Position numbers and translations under genes: made by a program. From the NCBI RefSeq assembly GCF_940670765.1, contig NZ_CALNVW010000040.1, positions 1 to 39,382 on the forward strand: a stretch of DNA of 39,382 bases. Reading direction: 5' to 3'. The notes below the pieces were generated by a model. The model was not told where the DNA came from, did not search any database, and saw only the letters and a program-made list of their open reading frames with translations. The stretch's first letter is position 1, and each line of letters begins with the position of its first letter. Source of the stretch: Streptomyces sp. A 4/2 (lineage in GTDB: Bacteria > Actinomycetota > Actinomycetes > Streptomycetales > Streptomycetaceae). Below, one piece after another: positions 1-7,715 of this stretch.

Positions 1-41
1 GGCGGGCGGCCGTGGAGCACAGCGCTCCACGGCCGCCCGCC
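1..41. terminator. Strong hairpin, likely transcription terminator
   Basis: Positions 1-18 and 24-41 are perfect reverse complements (18 bp, very GC-rich) around a 5-nt loop. The stem begins at the window edge and could be longer. It lies 63 nt beyond the stop of the minus-strand gene ending at 104, so it probably ends that transcript, and it could also serve a gene left of the window. It has no T tract, as is usual in Streptomyces. Confidence 0.7.
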
Positions 42-92
42 GCATGTGTCCGCCCGCCGCATGTGTCCGCCCGCCGCGTGTGTCCGTCCGCC
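42..92. repeat. 17-nt tandem repeat, 3 copies
   Basis: Three head-to-tail copies of a 17-nt unit (GCATGTGTCCGCCCGCC) occupy 42-58, 59-75 and 76-92. The first two are identical and the third has two changes. They lie between the edge hairpin and the stop codon at 104 and are not inside a credible gene. They look like a replication-slippage minisatellite. Confidence 0.9.
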
Positions 93-103
93 CGGACCGG
101 GTG

Positions 104-814
104 CTAGGCCCAGGCGGCGACGGAGTACCCGACGCCGTAAGGGGCGTCGTCGTACAGCAGTTGTCCACCCGGTTCCGTGCCCTCGGCGGCGCCTGCCAGT
201 ACCTGCCAGGGGGCGCGGCCCGCGGCCTTCAGCTCGTACGCGAGAGTGGCGTCCAGCGTCTTCAGCGCGGCCGTGTCCGCCGCGCCCAGCGCCCGCGCGG
301 TGTCCGCGTCGAACCCGGTGGCGCGGTCGTCGAGGTAGCCGGGGGCCTTCAGTGTGCGGCAGGCACTGCCGTCACCCATCACCAGGAGCGCGACCCGTTC
401 GGCGCGGGCGGCGAGCTGCCGGCCGGCGGCCAGACAACGGTCGGTCGCGAGTGTTTCGGTCACGCCCAGCGCCTCCACCGGCGCCGCCGTCCACTCGGCA
501 CGGGCGAGCAGCCACGCGGCCACGGACAACGACGGCGGAAGCTCCTGTCCGGGCTCGGTGTCCGAGGCCCCCAGCCGTACTCCCAGGTCCACTCCGAAGC
601 CTCTGAAGGAGCCGGTGGCCCCCTGCGGATAGGGCCCCTGACCGGGGTCGTCGGTGGGGCCAACGGCGATCAGCAGGTCGGGCCGGGCCGCGGCGAGCCT
701 CCCGACCGCGTCGAGGCAGGCGGCCCGCGCGCCGTCGAGCTCGGGCGCCGCACCGGCGGCCACCTCGGGCACGAGCAGCGGTGGGCAGGGACAGACAGCG
801 GCGGCTACGAGCAT
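104..814 (-). CDS. Class III extradiol dioxygenase (LigB)-like protein
   Basis: A 236-residue protein resembling the actinobacterial family annotated as having a class III extradiol dioxygenase subunit B-like domain. The N-terminus (MLVAAAVCPCPPLLVPE) and the internal LLVMGDGSACR stretch are typical of that family. No substrate can be assigned, and I do not see the full set of LigB iron ligands with certainty, so enzymatic activity is open. The ATG at 814 is preferred over a longer in-frame start at 850 because the extra residues look non-conserved. It lies downstream of miaB on the same strand, 166 nt from the miaB stop, and is followed by the hairpin at 1-41. The family assignment is moderately secure; the function is unknown. 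Confidence 0.8.
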   Translation of the reverse strand: MLVAAAVCPCPPLLVPEVAAGAAPELDGARAACLDAVGRLAAARPDLLIAVGPTDDPGQGPYPQGATGSFRGFGVDLGVRLGASDTEPGQELPPSLSVAAWLLARAEWTAAPVEALGVTETLATDRCLAAGRQLAARAERVALLVMGDGSACRTLKAPGYLDDRATGFDADTARALGAADTAALKTLDATLAYELKAAGRAPWQVLAGAAEGTEPGGQLLYDDAPYGVGYSVAAWA

Positions 815-980
815 GCCCCGCAGCCTAGCGACCCGCGGCAACCCGCCCACAGGGGCTGTACCGGGCGCGTGCCCGGCCGGATGGCACCCCGGGAGACGGC
901 GGAGTCACGGTGCGCACACCGGACGACGCGAGGCCGCGCGGCTCACGACGCGAGGACCGCCGCCCGCCCGCGACCGGGCC

Positions 981-2483
981 TCAGTCGCAGCCACAGCCCC
1001 CGGTCGCGGCCGGCTGCGGTGCCGGTGCGCCGATGCCGGGCAGCCCGAGCATCACACCCGCGGGCTTCGCCGACGCGGCGGCGGTCCGCTTCTCCCAGGC
1101 GTCCCCGGAGCGGGTGCGCCGCACCGTCGTGGTCGGCCCTTCGGCCAGCAGATGGTGCGGGGCCGCGTACGTGATCTCCACCGTCACCACGTCACCGGGC
1201 CGCACCTCGGCGTCCGGCTTGGTGAAGTGCACCAGTCGGCTGTCGGGCGCCCGTCCGGACAGCCGGTGCGTCGCGCCGTCCTTGCGCCCTTCGCCCTCGG
1301 CGACCATGACGTCCAGCGTGCGGCCGACCTGCTTCTTGTTCTCCGCCCAGGAGATCTCCTCCTGGAGGGCCGACAGCCGCATGTAGCGCTCCTGCACGAC
1401 CTCCTTGGGGACCTGGCCGTCCATGGTGGCGGCCGGGGTGCCCGGACGCTTGGAGTACTGGAAGGTGAAGGCCTGCGCGAAGCGCGCCTCGCGGACCGCG
1501 TGCAGGGTCTGCTGGAAGTCCTCCTCGGTCTCGCCGGGGAAGCCCACGATGATGTCGGTGGAGATCGCGGCGTGCGGAATCGAGGCACGCACCTTGTCGA
1601 TGATCCCGAGGAAGCGCTCCTGCCGGTAGGAACGGCGCATCGCCTTCAGGACCGTGTCCGAACCGGACTGCATCGGCATGTGGAGCTGCGGCATCACGTT
1701 CGGCGTCTCGGCCATGGCCGCGATCACGTCGTCCGTGAAGTCACGCGGGTGCGGCGAGGTGAAGCGGACCCGTTCGAGGCCCTCGATCTTCCCGCAGGCG
1801 CGCAGCAGCTTGGAGAACGCCTCGCGGTCACCGATGTCCGAGCCGTAGGCGTTGACGTTCTGTCCGAGCAGCGTCACCTCGGAGACGCCCTCGTCGACCA
1901 GTGCCTCGATCTCGGCGAGGATGTCGCCGGGCCTGCGGTCCTTCTCCTTGCCGCGCAGGGCGGGGACGATGCAGAAGGTGCAGGTGTTGTTGCACCCGAC
2001 GGAGATCGACACCCACGCGGCGTACGCGCTCTCGCGACGGGTGGGCAGCGTGGACGGGAAGGCCTCCAGGGATTCGGCGATCTCGACCTGGGCCTCGCCC
2101 TGGATCCGGGCCCGCTCCAGCAGTACCGGCAGCTTGCCGATGTTGTGCGTACCGAAGACGACGTCGACCCAGGGTGCCCGCCGGACGATGGTGTCCCGGT
2201 CCTTCTGGGCCAGGCAGCCACCGACCGCGATCTGCATGCCGGGCCGCTGGGTCTTCATCGGGGCGAGCCGGCCGAGGTTGCCGTACAGCTTGTTGTCTGC
2301 GTTCTCCCGCACCGCGCACGTGTTGAAGACGACGACATCGGCGTCCCCGTCCGCGTCCTTCGGCGCGCGGACGTACCCGGCGTCCTCCAGAAGTCCTGAC
2401 AGCCGTTCGCTGTCGTGGACATTCATCTGGCAGCCGTAGGTGCGGATCTCGTAACTTCGGTTCAGGGCGTCCTGCGCGGTCAT
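981..2483 (-). CDS. miaB: tRNA-2-methylthio-N6-dimethylallyladenosine synthase MiaB
   Basis: A 500-residue radical-SAM methylthiotransferase that adds the 2-methylthio group to i6A37 of tRNAs reading UNN codons. The N-terminal UPF0004 domain has the three cluster cysteines C18 (YGCQMN), C56 (NTCAVREN) and C90 (GGCLAQ). The radical SAM motif is C164-x3-C168-x2-C171 (CNNTCTFC), and a TRAM domain follows near residues 380-440. The start is ATG at 2483 (MTAQDALNRSYEIRTYGC); an upstream in-frame start at 2549 adds 22 low-complexity residues and is less likely. The C-terminus ends in an unusual GGCGCD tail after a Pro/Ala linker. In Streptomyces miaB sits close to miaA and dapF, which would be left of this window. 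Confidence is high. Confidence 0.96.
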   Translation of the reverse strand: MTAQDALNRSYEIRTYGCQMNVHDSERLSGLLEDAGYVRAPKDADGDADVVVFNTCAVRENADNKLYGNLGRLAPMKTQRPGMQIAVGGCLAQKDRDTIVRRAPWVDVVFGTHNIGKLPVLLERARIQGEAQVEIAESLEAFPSTLPTRRESAYAAWVSISVGCNNTCTFCIVPALRGKEKDRRPGDILAEIEALVDEGVSEVTLLGQNVNAYGSDIGDREAFSKLLRACGKIEGLERVRFTSPHPRDFTDDVIAAMAETPNVMPQLHMPMQSGSDTVLKAMRRSYRQERFLGIIDKVRASIPHAAISTDIIVGFPGETEEDFQQTLHAVREARFAQAFTFQYSKRPGTPAATMDGQVPKEVVQERYMRLSALQEEISWAENKKQVGRTLDVMVAEGEGRKDGATHRLSGRAPDSRLVHFTKPDAEVRPGDVVTVEITYAAPHHLLAEGPTTTVRRTRSGDAWEKRTAAASAKPAGVMLGLPGIGAPAPQPAATGGCGCD

Positions 2484-2588
2484 GTCACCAGGGTAGGCGG
2501 TACCGGGGAAAGCTCCTGCCCCGGCCGTGAACGCGGCAGGCGCGGCCACGGCAGGGCCGCGACACGGCGGCCCGGTGGAACAGCGCGG

Positions 2589-3275
2589 CTACGGGCGTTC
2601 GTGCGGGGTCCGGCTGTCGTCGGTCGCGCGGCTGTCGTCGACGTCGTACGTCAGCCGCTCGGAGACATCCACCACGCCGTCGACACCGCGGCAGAGGCGG
2701 ACCGCCGTCGGGATCACGCTCCGGCGGTCGACGACGCCGCTGAGCGTGACATGGCCGTCGGCGACATCGACCGTGATCGCCGACGGGGACAGTCCCAGGG
2801 TCCGGGTCAGCACGCCTTCGAGTACTTCCTCCTGTATCGCGCGGTCGCGACGGAGGAAGACGTGCAGCAGATCGCTGCGGCTGATCACCCCGACCAGCCG
2901 CCCGCCACCGTCGACCACCGGCAGCCGCTTGACCCTCCGGGCCTGCATCAGCCAGCCCGCCTCGACGATCGTCCAGTCCGGGTGCGCGACCACCGCCGGG
3001 CTGGTCATCAGCCCCTCGGCCGTGGTCGCCTCGGTCTTCTGGTGGTGATCGTCCTCCTGCCGGAACGCGGGCAGCAGTGCGGTCAGCCCCAGCTGTTTGC
3101 GGAGCAGATCGGCCTCCGACACGACTCCGACCGGACGGTCCTCGTCGTCCACGACCGGGACGGCCGAGATGTGGTGCTCCGCGAGCAGTCGGGCGATCTC
3201 CTTGAGGAATGTCCCACGCTGCACCCGCACGACATCCGTCGACATCATCTGTCCGACACTTCGACCCGACGTCAC
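2589..3275 (-). CDS. CBS-CBS-BON domain protein
   Basis: A 228-residue protein with two CBS domains (about residues 9-62 and 86-141) forming a Bateman pair, then a BON domain (about 145-210). CBS pairs bind adenosine nucleotides and act as energy or redox sensors. BON domains often bind phospholipid or mediate envelope contacts. This architecture is common among actinobacterial stress and dormancy proteins, but no partner enzyme is encoded here, so the regulated target is unknown. The start chosen is GTG at 3275 because GGAGG lies 6 nt upstream; an ATG ten codons earlier lacks such a site. It is cytoplasmic, with no signal peptide or membrane span visible. It is transcribed away from the TAXI gene at 3451, with a 175-nt divergent gap. 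Confidence 0.9.
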   Translation of the reverse strand: MTSGRSVGQMMSTDVVRVQRGTFLKEIARLLAEHHISAVPVVDDEDRPVGVVSEADLLRKQLGLTALLPAFRQEDDHHQKTEATTAEGLMTSPAVVAHPDWTIVEAGWLMQARRVKRLPVVDGGGRLVGVISRSDLLHVFLRRDRAIQEEVLEGVLTRTLGLSPSAITVDVADGHVTLSGVVDRRSVIPTAVRLCRGVDGVVDVSERLTYDVDDSRATDDSRTPHERP

Positions 3276-3450
3276 TCTGTCCTCCGCGGCACATTCCGGC
3301 AGCAATCGTCTGCTGTCCGGTTACTCCATAGTGACAGCCGCAATCCGGACCTGATAATTCCGACGGCATACGCACCGACCGGCCCCGGGTCCGAAGCCGC
3401 CGCGCCTCATCCCTGTTCCTCGGTGGGCGTGAACTGGCAGGATCGCGCGC

Positions 3451-4446
3451 ATGTTCAAGGCACTCTCCCGCATCAGCCGCCGCCGCGCCCTCCAGGGAGC
3501 AGCTGCCGTGCTGGTGGTCTCCGGACTGCTGATGTGGTGGCTGCTGCCCATCGGGCCGTCGTCCCCGCGGGGTTCCGTGACCTTCAGCACCGGGGTGCGG
3601 ACCGGCGTCTACCAGCTCTACGGACAACTGCTCAAGCCCACGCTGGCGCACGATCTGCCCGGTGTCCGTATCGAACTGCAGCCGAGCGAGGGCTCGCAGC
3701 AGAACCTCGCCCGCGTGGCGACCGGGAAGGCGGACTTCACCATCGCCACTGCCGACGCGATCGCAAAGTACGTCGAGGACGGCAAGCCGGGTGCCGATCG
3801 ACTGCGGGGCTGCGCGCGGCTCTACGACGACTACGCGCAACTCGTCGTGGACGACGGTTCCACCGTGCAGCGCACGCGCGACCTGCGCCACAAGCGGGTG
3901 GCCGTGGGGCAGCCCGGATCGGGCGTACGGCTGATAGCGGAGCGCACGCTACGGGCCGCCGGACTCGATCCGCAGAAGGACATCACACCGGTGCCCGCCG
4001 GCATCGACACCAGTCCCGGCCTGCTGGAATCCGGCAAGATCGACGCCTTCTTCTGGTCGGGCGGCCTGCCGACCGACGCGGTGCGCGACCTTGCCGCACG
4101 CCACCCGATCCGACTGGTTCCGCTCGACGACCTGGTGACGAAGCTGCACGCGGCCGGTGGCACCACGCGTTACTACCGCTCGGCCGTCATGCCCGCCGAC
4201 GCCTACCGCCAGGCCCGCAACGGCGGTCCGGTTTCCACCATCGCGGTCGCGAACGTACTGGTCACCACGGACCGGGAGGACGCCAAGCTCACCGAGGGCT
4301 TCACCCGCAGCGTGATCCTCAGCCGCGACCGCATCGGACGCCAGGTGCACGCGGCCCAACTGGTTGACGTCCGGACCGCGATCTACACGGACCCGCTGAA
4401 ACTGCACGAGGGTGCGCGCCGCTACTACCGGTCCGTCAAGCCTTGA
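3451..4446 (+). CDS. TAXI-family TRAP transporter solute-binding protein, membrane-anchored
   Basis: A 331-residue extracytoplasmic solute-binding protein of the TAXI (TRAP-associated extracytoplasmic immunogenic) type. The N-terminus has a basic stretch (RISRRRAL) and one hydrophobic segment (about residues 15-33) that could be a signal sequence or an uncleaved anchor. No lipobox is seen. The body shows family features: FSTGVRTGVYQLYG near the start, SEGSQQNL, GKADFTIATADA, and GQPGSGVRLIAE in the middle. Normally this protein feeds a TRAP permease (DctQM fusion), but none is encoded in this window, so it is an orphan here. A CAGGAT hexamer 7 nt before the ATG suggests a leaderless transcript. 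It is convergent with gluK, with a hairpin at 4451-4473 between them. The ligand cannot be deduced from sequence; glutamate-like ligands are known for some TAXI proteins. Confidence 0.88.
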   Translation: MFKALSRISRRRALQGAAAVLVVSGLLMWWLLPIGPSSPRGSVTFSTGVRTGVYQLYGQLLKPTLAHDLPGVRIELQPSEGSQQNLARVATGKADFTIATADAIAKYVEDGKPGADRLRGCARLYDDYAQLVVDDGSTVQRTRDLRHKRVAVGQPGSGVRLIAERTLRAAGLDPQKDITPVPAGIDTSPGLLESGKIDAFFWSGGLPTDAVRDLAARHPIRLVPLDDLVTKLHAAGGTTRYYRSAVMPADAYRQARNGGPVSTIAVANVLVTTDREDAKLTEGFTRSVILSRDRIGRQVHAAQLVDVRTAIYTDPLKLHEGARRYYRSVKP

Positions 4447-4450
4447 TCAC

Positions 4451-4473
4451 CGGCCCGACTCCGCACCGGGCCG
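4451..4473. terminator. Hairpin between convergent genes
   Basis: CGGCCCG (4451-4457) and CGGGCCG (4467-4473) form a perfect 7-bp stem with a 9-nt loop. They fill the 42-nt gap between the stop codons of the TAXI gene and gluK. The position suggests a bidirectional terminator, without a T tract. Confidence 0.5.
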
Positions 4474-4488
4474 CGACCGGGAACGGCC

Positions 4489-5883
4489 TCAGGGGTGCGG
4501 GGACATCCGCGGGACCGTCACGGTCACCCGCAGTCCGTGCGGCTCGTTCTGTTCGTACGAGATCGTGCCCCCGCCCGCGGTGAGCAACGCCCGTGAGATG
4601 GACAGGCCCAGGCCCGAGCCCTTGACGTTCTGGTGCCGGTTGCTGCGCCAGAACCGGTCGCCGATCCGGGCGAGTTCGTCCGGGCCGAGTCCGGGTCCAC
4701 CGTCCGCGACGGTGATCCGGGAGGAGGAGCCGTGAGAGGCGACCGTGACCTTCACTTCCTCCCCCTCGGGCGTGAACTTGAGCGCGTTGTCGATCACGGC
4801 GTCGAGGGCGCTGGAGAGCGCGACGGGATCGGCCCACGCGGTCACGGCGGGGGCGCCCTGTTCGGCGATCCGGACACCCTTGCTCTCGGCGACCGGACGC
4901 CAGGAGGCGACCCGCTCGGCTGCCAGCCCGGCGATGTCGGTGACCCGCAGCTCGGCAGCGGTGTGCTCGGCGAGGGCGAGGTCGAGCAGGTCGTCGAGCA
5001 CCTGACCGAGGCGCTTGCCCTCCGTACGCACGGAGGCGATCTCCTCGTTGCCCTCGGGAAGTTCGAAGGCGAGCAGCTCGATCCGCAGCAGCAGCGCGGC
5101 AAGGGGGTTGCGCAGCTGGTGGGAGGCGTCGGCGACGAAGGCGCGCTGTTGCTCCAGCACATCCTCGACGTTGTCCGCCATCTCGTTGAACGAGCGTGCC
5201 AGACGGCGGAGTTCCGGCGGGCCGCCACCGGGTGCCACTCTCGATTTCATCAGCCCGGTCGCGATGCCGTGCGTGGCGGCGTCCAGGGTCCGCACCGGGA
5301 GCAGCACCCACCCGGTGAGCCGGATCGCGGCCCCCACCGCGAGCAGCATCGCGGCTGCCTCACCGGCCGCGATCACGAGCCAGCCGCGCACGATACGTGA
5401 ACGCATCTGGCCGGTCGGCGAGTCGGTGACCACCACGGCGATCACATCGCCGTTCCGCACGACGGGCGAAGCGACCAGGAGCCGTCCGCGCTCCCAGGGC
5501 CAGACCTGGCCGGGGTCGCGGCTGCGCCGCCCGGCGAGCGCCTCCTCGAAGGCGGTTCGGCCGTCGCCGACGGACGGTACCGACCAGGACTGCGGGGCCG
5601 ACGCCATGGCCAGGCGGTCGCGGTAGAAGACGCCTGCCTGGATCCCGTACACCGCCCGGTACCGGTCGAGTTCCTCCTGGAGCGTGTCGTGCCGCTCCTG
5701 CTCGCTGGCCGGTATCTCGGTGACGAACTGGGCTTCCTCCGCTATGCGTGCGGTGTCGTCGATCCGGTCGACGACCACTTTCTGCTGCTCGGCGGCGGCC
5801 ACGCTCACCGCGAGCGGGAATCCGAGCGCGAGCAGCACACCGGCCATGAGGACGATGAGCAGCGGAAGCAGCCGGGCGCGCAC
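4489..5883 (-). CDS. gluK: Sensor histidine kinase GluK
   Basis: A 464-residue membrane histidine kinase. One transmembrane segment spans about residues 5-30 and a second about 166-190, framing an extracytoplasmic sensor of roughly 130 residues. HAMP follows (about 190-240), then HisKA with the phospho-acceptor H255 in ASHQLRNPLAAL, then HATPase_c with N box (DAVIDNALKFTP), G1 (ADGGPGLG) and G2 (GSGLGLSI). The start is GTG at 5883, 15 nt downstream of the gluR stop, so gluR-gluK are co-transcribed. The pair faces gluABCD divergently, the arrangement of the S. coelicolor GluR-GluK system reported to sense glutamate and activate gluABCD. The gene name rests on this context and the overall match; ligand specificity is inferred. 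Confidence 0.92.
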   Translation of the reverse strand: MRARLLPLLIVLMAGVLLALGFPLAVSVAAAEQQKVVVDRIDDTARIAEEAQFVTEIPASEQERHDTLQEELDRYRAVYGIQAGVFYRDRLAMASAPQSWSVPSVGDGRTAFEEALAGRRSRDPGQVWPWERGRLLVASPVVRNGDVIAVVVTDSPTGQMRSRIVRGWLVIAAGEAAAMLLAVGAAIRLTGWVLLPVRTLDAATHGIATGLMKSRVAPGGGPPELRRLARSFNEMADNVEDVLEQQRAFVADASHQLRNPLAALLLRIELLAFELPEGNEEIASVRTEGKRLGQVLDDLLDLALAEHTAAELRVTDIAGLAAERVASWRPVAESKGVRIAEQGAPAVTAWADPVALSSALDAVIDNALKFTPEGEEVKVTVASHGSSSRITVADGGPGLGPDELARIGDRFWRSNRHQNVKGSGLGLSISRALLTAGGGTISYEQNEPHGLRVTVTVPRMSPHP

Positions 5884-5898
5884 GGTCCGTTACGCGCC

Positions 5899-6594
5899 TC
5901 AGGCCGAGGCCGGGACGACGAGGCGGTAGCCGACGCCGCGCACGGTCTCGATCAGCGCGGGCAGATGCAGTTTGGAACGCAGGGAGGCGACGTGCACCTC
6001 AAGGGTGCGGCCGGTCCCTTCCCAACTGGTCTGCCACACCTCGCTGATGATCTGTTCCCGGCGGAAGACCACACCGGGCCGCTGGGCGAGCAGCGCGAGC
6101 AGATCGAACTCCTTGCGGGTCAGCTGGATCTCGCTGCCCTCGACGCTGACCCGGCGGTTGGGCAGCTGGATCTCGACGGGTCCGACGCGCAGGGCTGCCG
6201 CCGGAATCGGTCCGGTGTCCTCACCTGCGGTCTTGCGCCTGCTGACGGCGTGGATACGGGCGAGCAGTTCTCCCGTGTCGTACGGCTTGACGACGTAGTC
6301 GTCGGCGCCGAGGTTCAGCCCGTGGATCCGGGAGCGCACGTCGGCGCGGGCCGTCACCATGATCACCGGGGTCGCGGTGCGCTTGCGGATCTTGCCGCAG
6401 ACCTCGTACCCGTCCAGGTCGGGCAACCCGAGGTCGAGCAGGATGACACCGAAGGGCTCCTGCTCCGCGGGCAGCAGGGCCCGTAGCGCCTCTTCGCCGT
6501 TACGGGCGTGCACGACCTTGAAGCCGTGCCTGGCCAGTACGGCGGACAGGGCGGCGGCCACGTGGTTGTCGTCCTCGACGAGCAGCAGTCTCAT
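5899..6594 (-). CDS. gluR: OmpR-family response regulator GluR
   Basis: A 231-residue response regulator with an N-terminal receiver domain (acidic pocket E7/D8/D9, phospho-acceptor D54 in ILLDLGLPD, T81, K103). A C-terminal winged-helix Trans_reg_C domain follows (about 128-228), with LTRKEFDLLALLAQRPG and the terminal hairpin ETVRGVGYRL. The ATG at 6594 begins MRLLLVEDD and has an AGGGGG ribosome site just upstream; a longer in-frame start at 6678 adds 28 unlikely residues. It is the first gene of gluR-gluK and is divergent from gluA. By analogy with S. coelicolor it should activate gluABCD when phosphorylated by GluK. Candidate operator repeats are listed at 6735-6750 and 6811-6840. Confidence 0.93.
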   Translation of the reverse strand: MRLLLVEDDNHVAAALSAVLARHGFKVVHARNGEEALRALLPAEQEPFGVILLDLGLPDLDGYEVCGKIRKRTATPVIMVTARADVRSRIHGLNLGADDYVVKPYDTGELLARIHAVSRRKTAGEDTGPIPAAALRVGPVEIQLPNRRVSVEGSEIQLTRKEFDLLALLAQRPGVVFRREQIISEVWQTSWEGTGRTLEVHVASLRSKLHLPALIETVRGVGYRLVVPASA

Positions 6595-6734
6595 GAGCCC
6601 CCTACCGGTTTGCGGTCCGCTGGCGTACCTACCCATCTTCCACAGGTACTCAGGCATCCACGCCGATGGCCGCCGCACCAGTCAAGACCCTTTCCCCCGC
6701 CGAGGGGGTTCCGTTACGCACCCGGTATTCCGAT

Positions 6735-6750
6735 CGTGAACTCGTTCACG
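6735..6750. promoter_or_regulatory. Inverted repeat in gluR-gluA divergent region
   Basis: CGTGAAC (6735-6741) and GTTCACG (6744-6750) are perfect 7-bp arms around a 2-nt centre. The dyad overlaps a CACGTG at 6747-6752, and a second CACGTG lies 24 nt further on at 6771-6776. It looks like a protein-binding operator about 140 nt upstream of gluR. The binding protein is unknown. Confidence 0.45.
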
Positions 6751-6810
6751 TGGAGTGGCCGGTCCGTGCCCACGTGCAACCAGATCGTGATGCTCAATTT
6801 CCGCTCAGAT

Positions 6811-6840
6811 GTAATGACGCTGGTAGTGACGTCTCATTAC
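6811..6840 (+). promoter_or_regulatory. Candidate GluR operator and gluA promoter region
   Basis: Two near-identical direct repeats, GTAATGACG at 6811 and GTAGTGACG at 6822, are spaced exactly 11 bp apart. That is the one-helical-turn spacing typical of sites bound head-to-tail by OmpR-family dimers. The same segment is bounded by a perfect inverted repeat, GTAATGA (6811-6817) and TCATTAC (6834-6840). It lies 55-84 nt before the gluA start and in the shared region with gluR, so it is the best candidate GluR site. The rest of the 300-nt gap 6595-6894 holds the dyad at 6735, the leader hairpin at 6855 and no gene. Confidence 0.5.
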
Positions 6841-6854
6841 TGTCCTTCCAACCA

Positions 6855-6872
6855 CGACCGCCCTTGCGGTCG
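6855..6872 (+). promoter_or_regulatory. Small hairpin in gluA 5' leader
   Basis: CGACCGC (6855-6861), loop CCTT, GCGGTCG (6866-6872): a perfect 7-bp stem with a tight loop, followed at once by the purine-rich AGGAGGACGGAG that should bind ribosomes. It may stabilise the 5' end or influence initiation. Confidence 0.4.
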
Positions 6873-6894
6873 AGGAGGACGGAGCGAACAGCCG

Positions 6895-7680
6895 ATGAGC
6901 GGAGTGCCAGTGACCAAGTCCGCCGAAGACTCTGTACCGGTGTCGGACGACCTGGTCGTACTGAGCAACGTCAATAAGCACTTCGGCGCGCTGCATGTGC
7001 TCCAGGACATCGACCTGACCATCGCCGGTGGCGAGGTCGTGGTCGTCATCGGACCCTCGGGGTCCGGCAAGTCCACACTGTGCCGCACCATCAACCGCCT
7101 GGAGACAGTGGACTCCGGCACGATCACCATTGACGGGAAGCCGCTGCCCCAGGAGGGCCGCGAGCTGGCCAGGCTCCGCGCCGACGTCGGCATGGTCTTC
7201 CAGTCGTTCAACCTCTTCGCACACAAGACGGTTCTGCAGAACGTGATGCTGGGCCAGGTCAAGGTGCGCAAGACCGACAAGAAAGCCGCCGAGGACAAGG
7301 CGCGTGCGCTGCTCGACCGGGTGGGTGTCGGCACACAGGCCGACAAGTACCCCTCGCAGCTCTCCGGCGGCCAGCAGCAACGCGTCGCGATCGCACGGGC
7401 GTTGGCGATGGACCCCAAGGTCATGCTCTTCGACGAGCCCACTTCGGCGCTCGACCCCGAGATGATCAACGAGGTCCTGGAGGTCATGCAGCAGCTGGCG
7501 CGTGACGGCATGACGATGGTGGTCGTCACGCACGAGATGGGCTTCGCGCGCTCCGCTGCCAACCGGGTCGTCTTCATGGCCGACGGAAAGATCGTCGAAG
7601 AGGCCGTCCCGGACCAGTTCTTCAGCAACCCCCGCAGTGACCGCGCCAAGGACTTCCTGTCGAAGATCCTGCACCACTGA
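6895..7680 (+). CDS. gluA: Glutamate ABC transporter ATP-binding protein GluA
   Basis: A 261-residue polar amino-acid uptake ATPase. Walker A is GPSGSGKS at residues 53-60, the Q-loop is in VFQSFNLF, the signature is LSGGQQQR, Walker B is VMLFDEPTSALDPE, and the switch histidine is in VVTHEMGF. It energises uptake of glutamate together with GluB, GluC and GluD, working as a cytoplasmic dimer bound to the two permeases. The start chosen is ATG at 6895 with GGAGCGA 7-13 nt upstream; a GTG at 6910 with GGAG 5 nt before it is an equally possible start, five codons in. It is the first gene of gluABCD, and gluB begins 35 nt after its stop. Likely regulated by GluR through the upstream repeats. Confidence 0.95.
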   Translation: MSGVPVTKSAEDSVPVSDDLVVLSNVNKHFGALHVLQDIDLTIAGGEVVVVIGPSGSGKSTLCRTINRLETVDSGTITIDGKPLPQEGRELARLRADVGMVFQSFNLFAHKTVLQNVMLGQVKVRKTDKKAAEDKARALLDRVGVGTQADKYPSQLSGGQQQRVAIARALAMDPKVMLFDEPTSALDPEMINEVLEVMQQLARDGMTMVVVTHEMGFARSAANRVVFMADGKIVEEAVPDQFFSNPRSDRAKDFLSKILHH

Positions 7681-7715
7681 CGCTCCAGAGCCTGACGAAA
7701 AAAGGGATGTTCACC

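Noticed and set aside
654..2399. 581-codon plus-strand open frame opposite miaB
   Set aside because: Its translation is low-complexity Arg/Gly/Asp-rich with no motif, while the opposite strand encodes a complete MiaB. It is a GC-bias shadow.
2485..3891. 468-codon minus-strand frame across the CBS and TAXI genes
   Set aside because: It overlaps two recognisable genes in different frames and has no family features.
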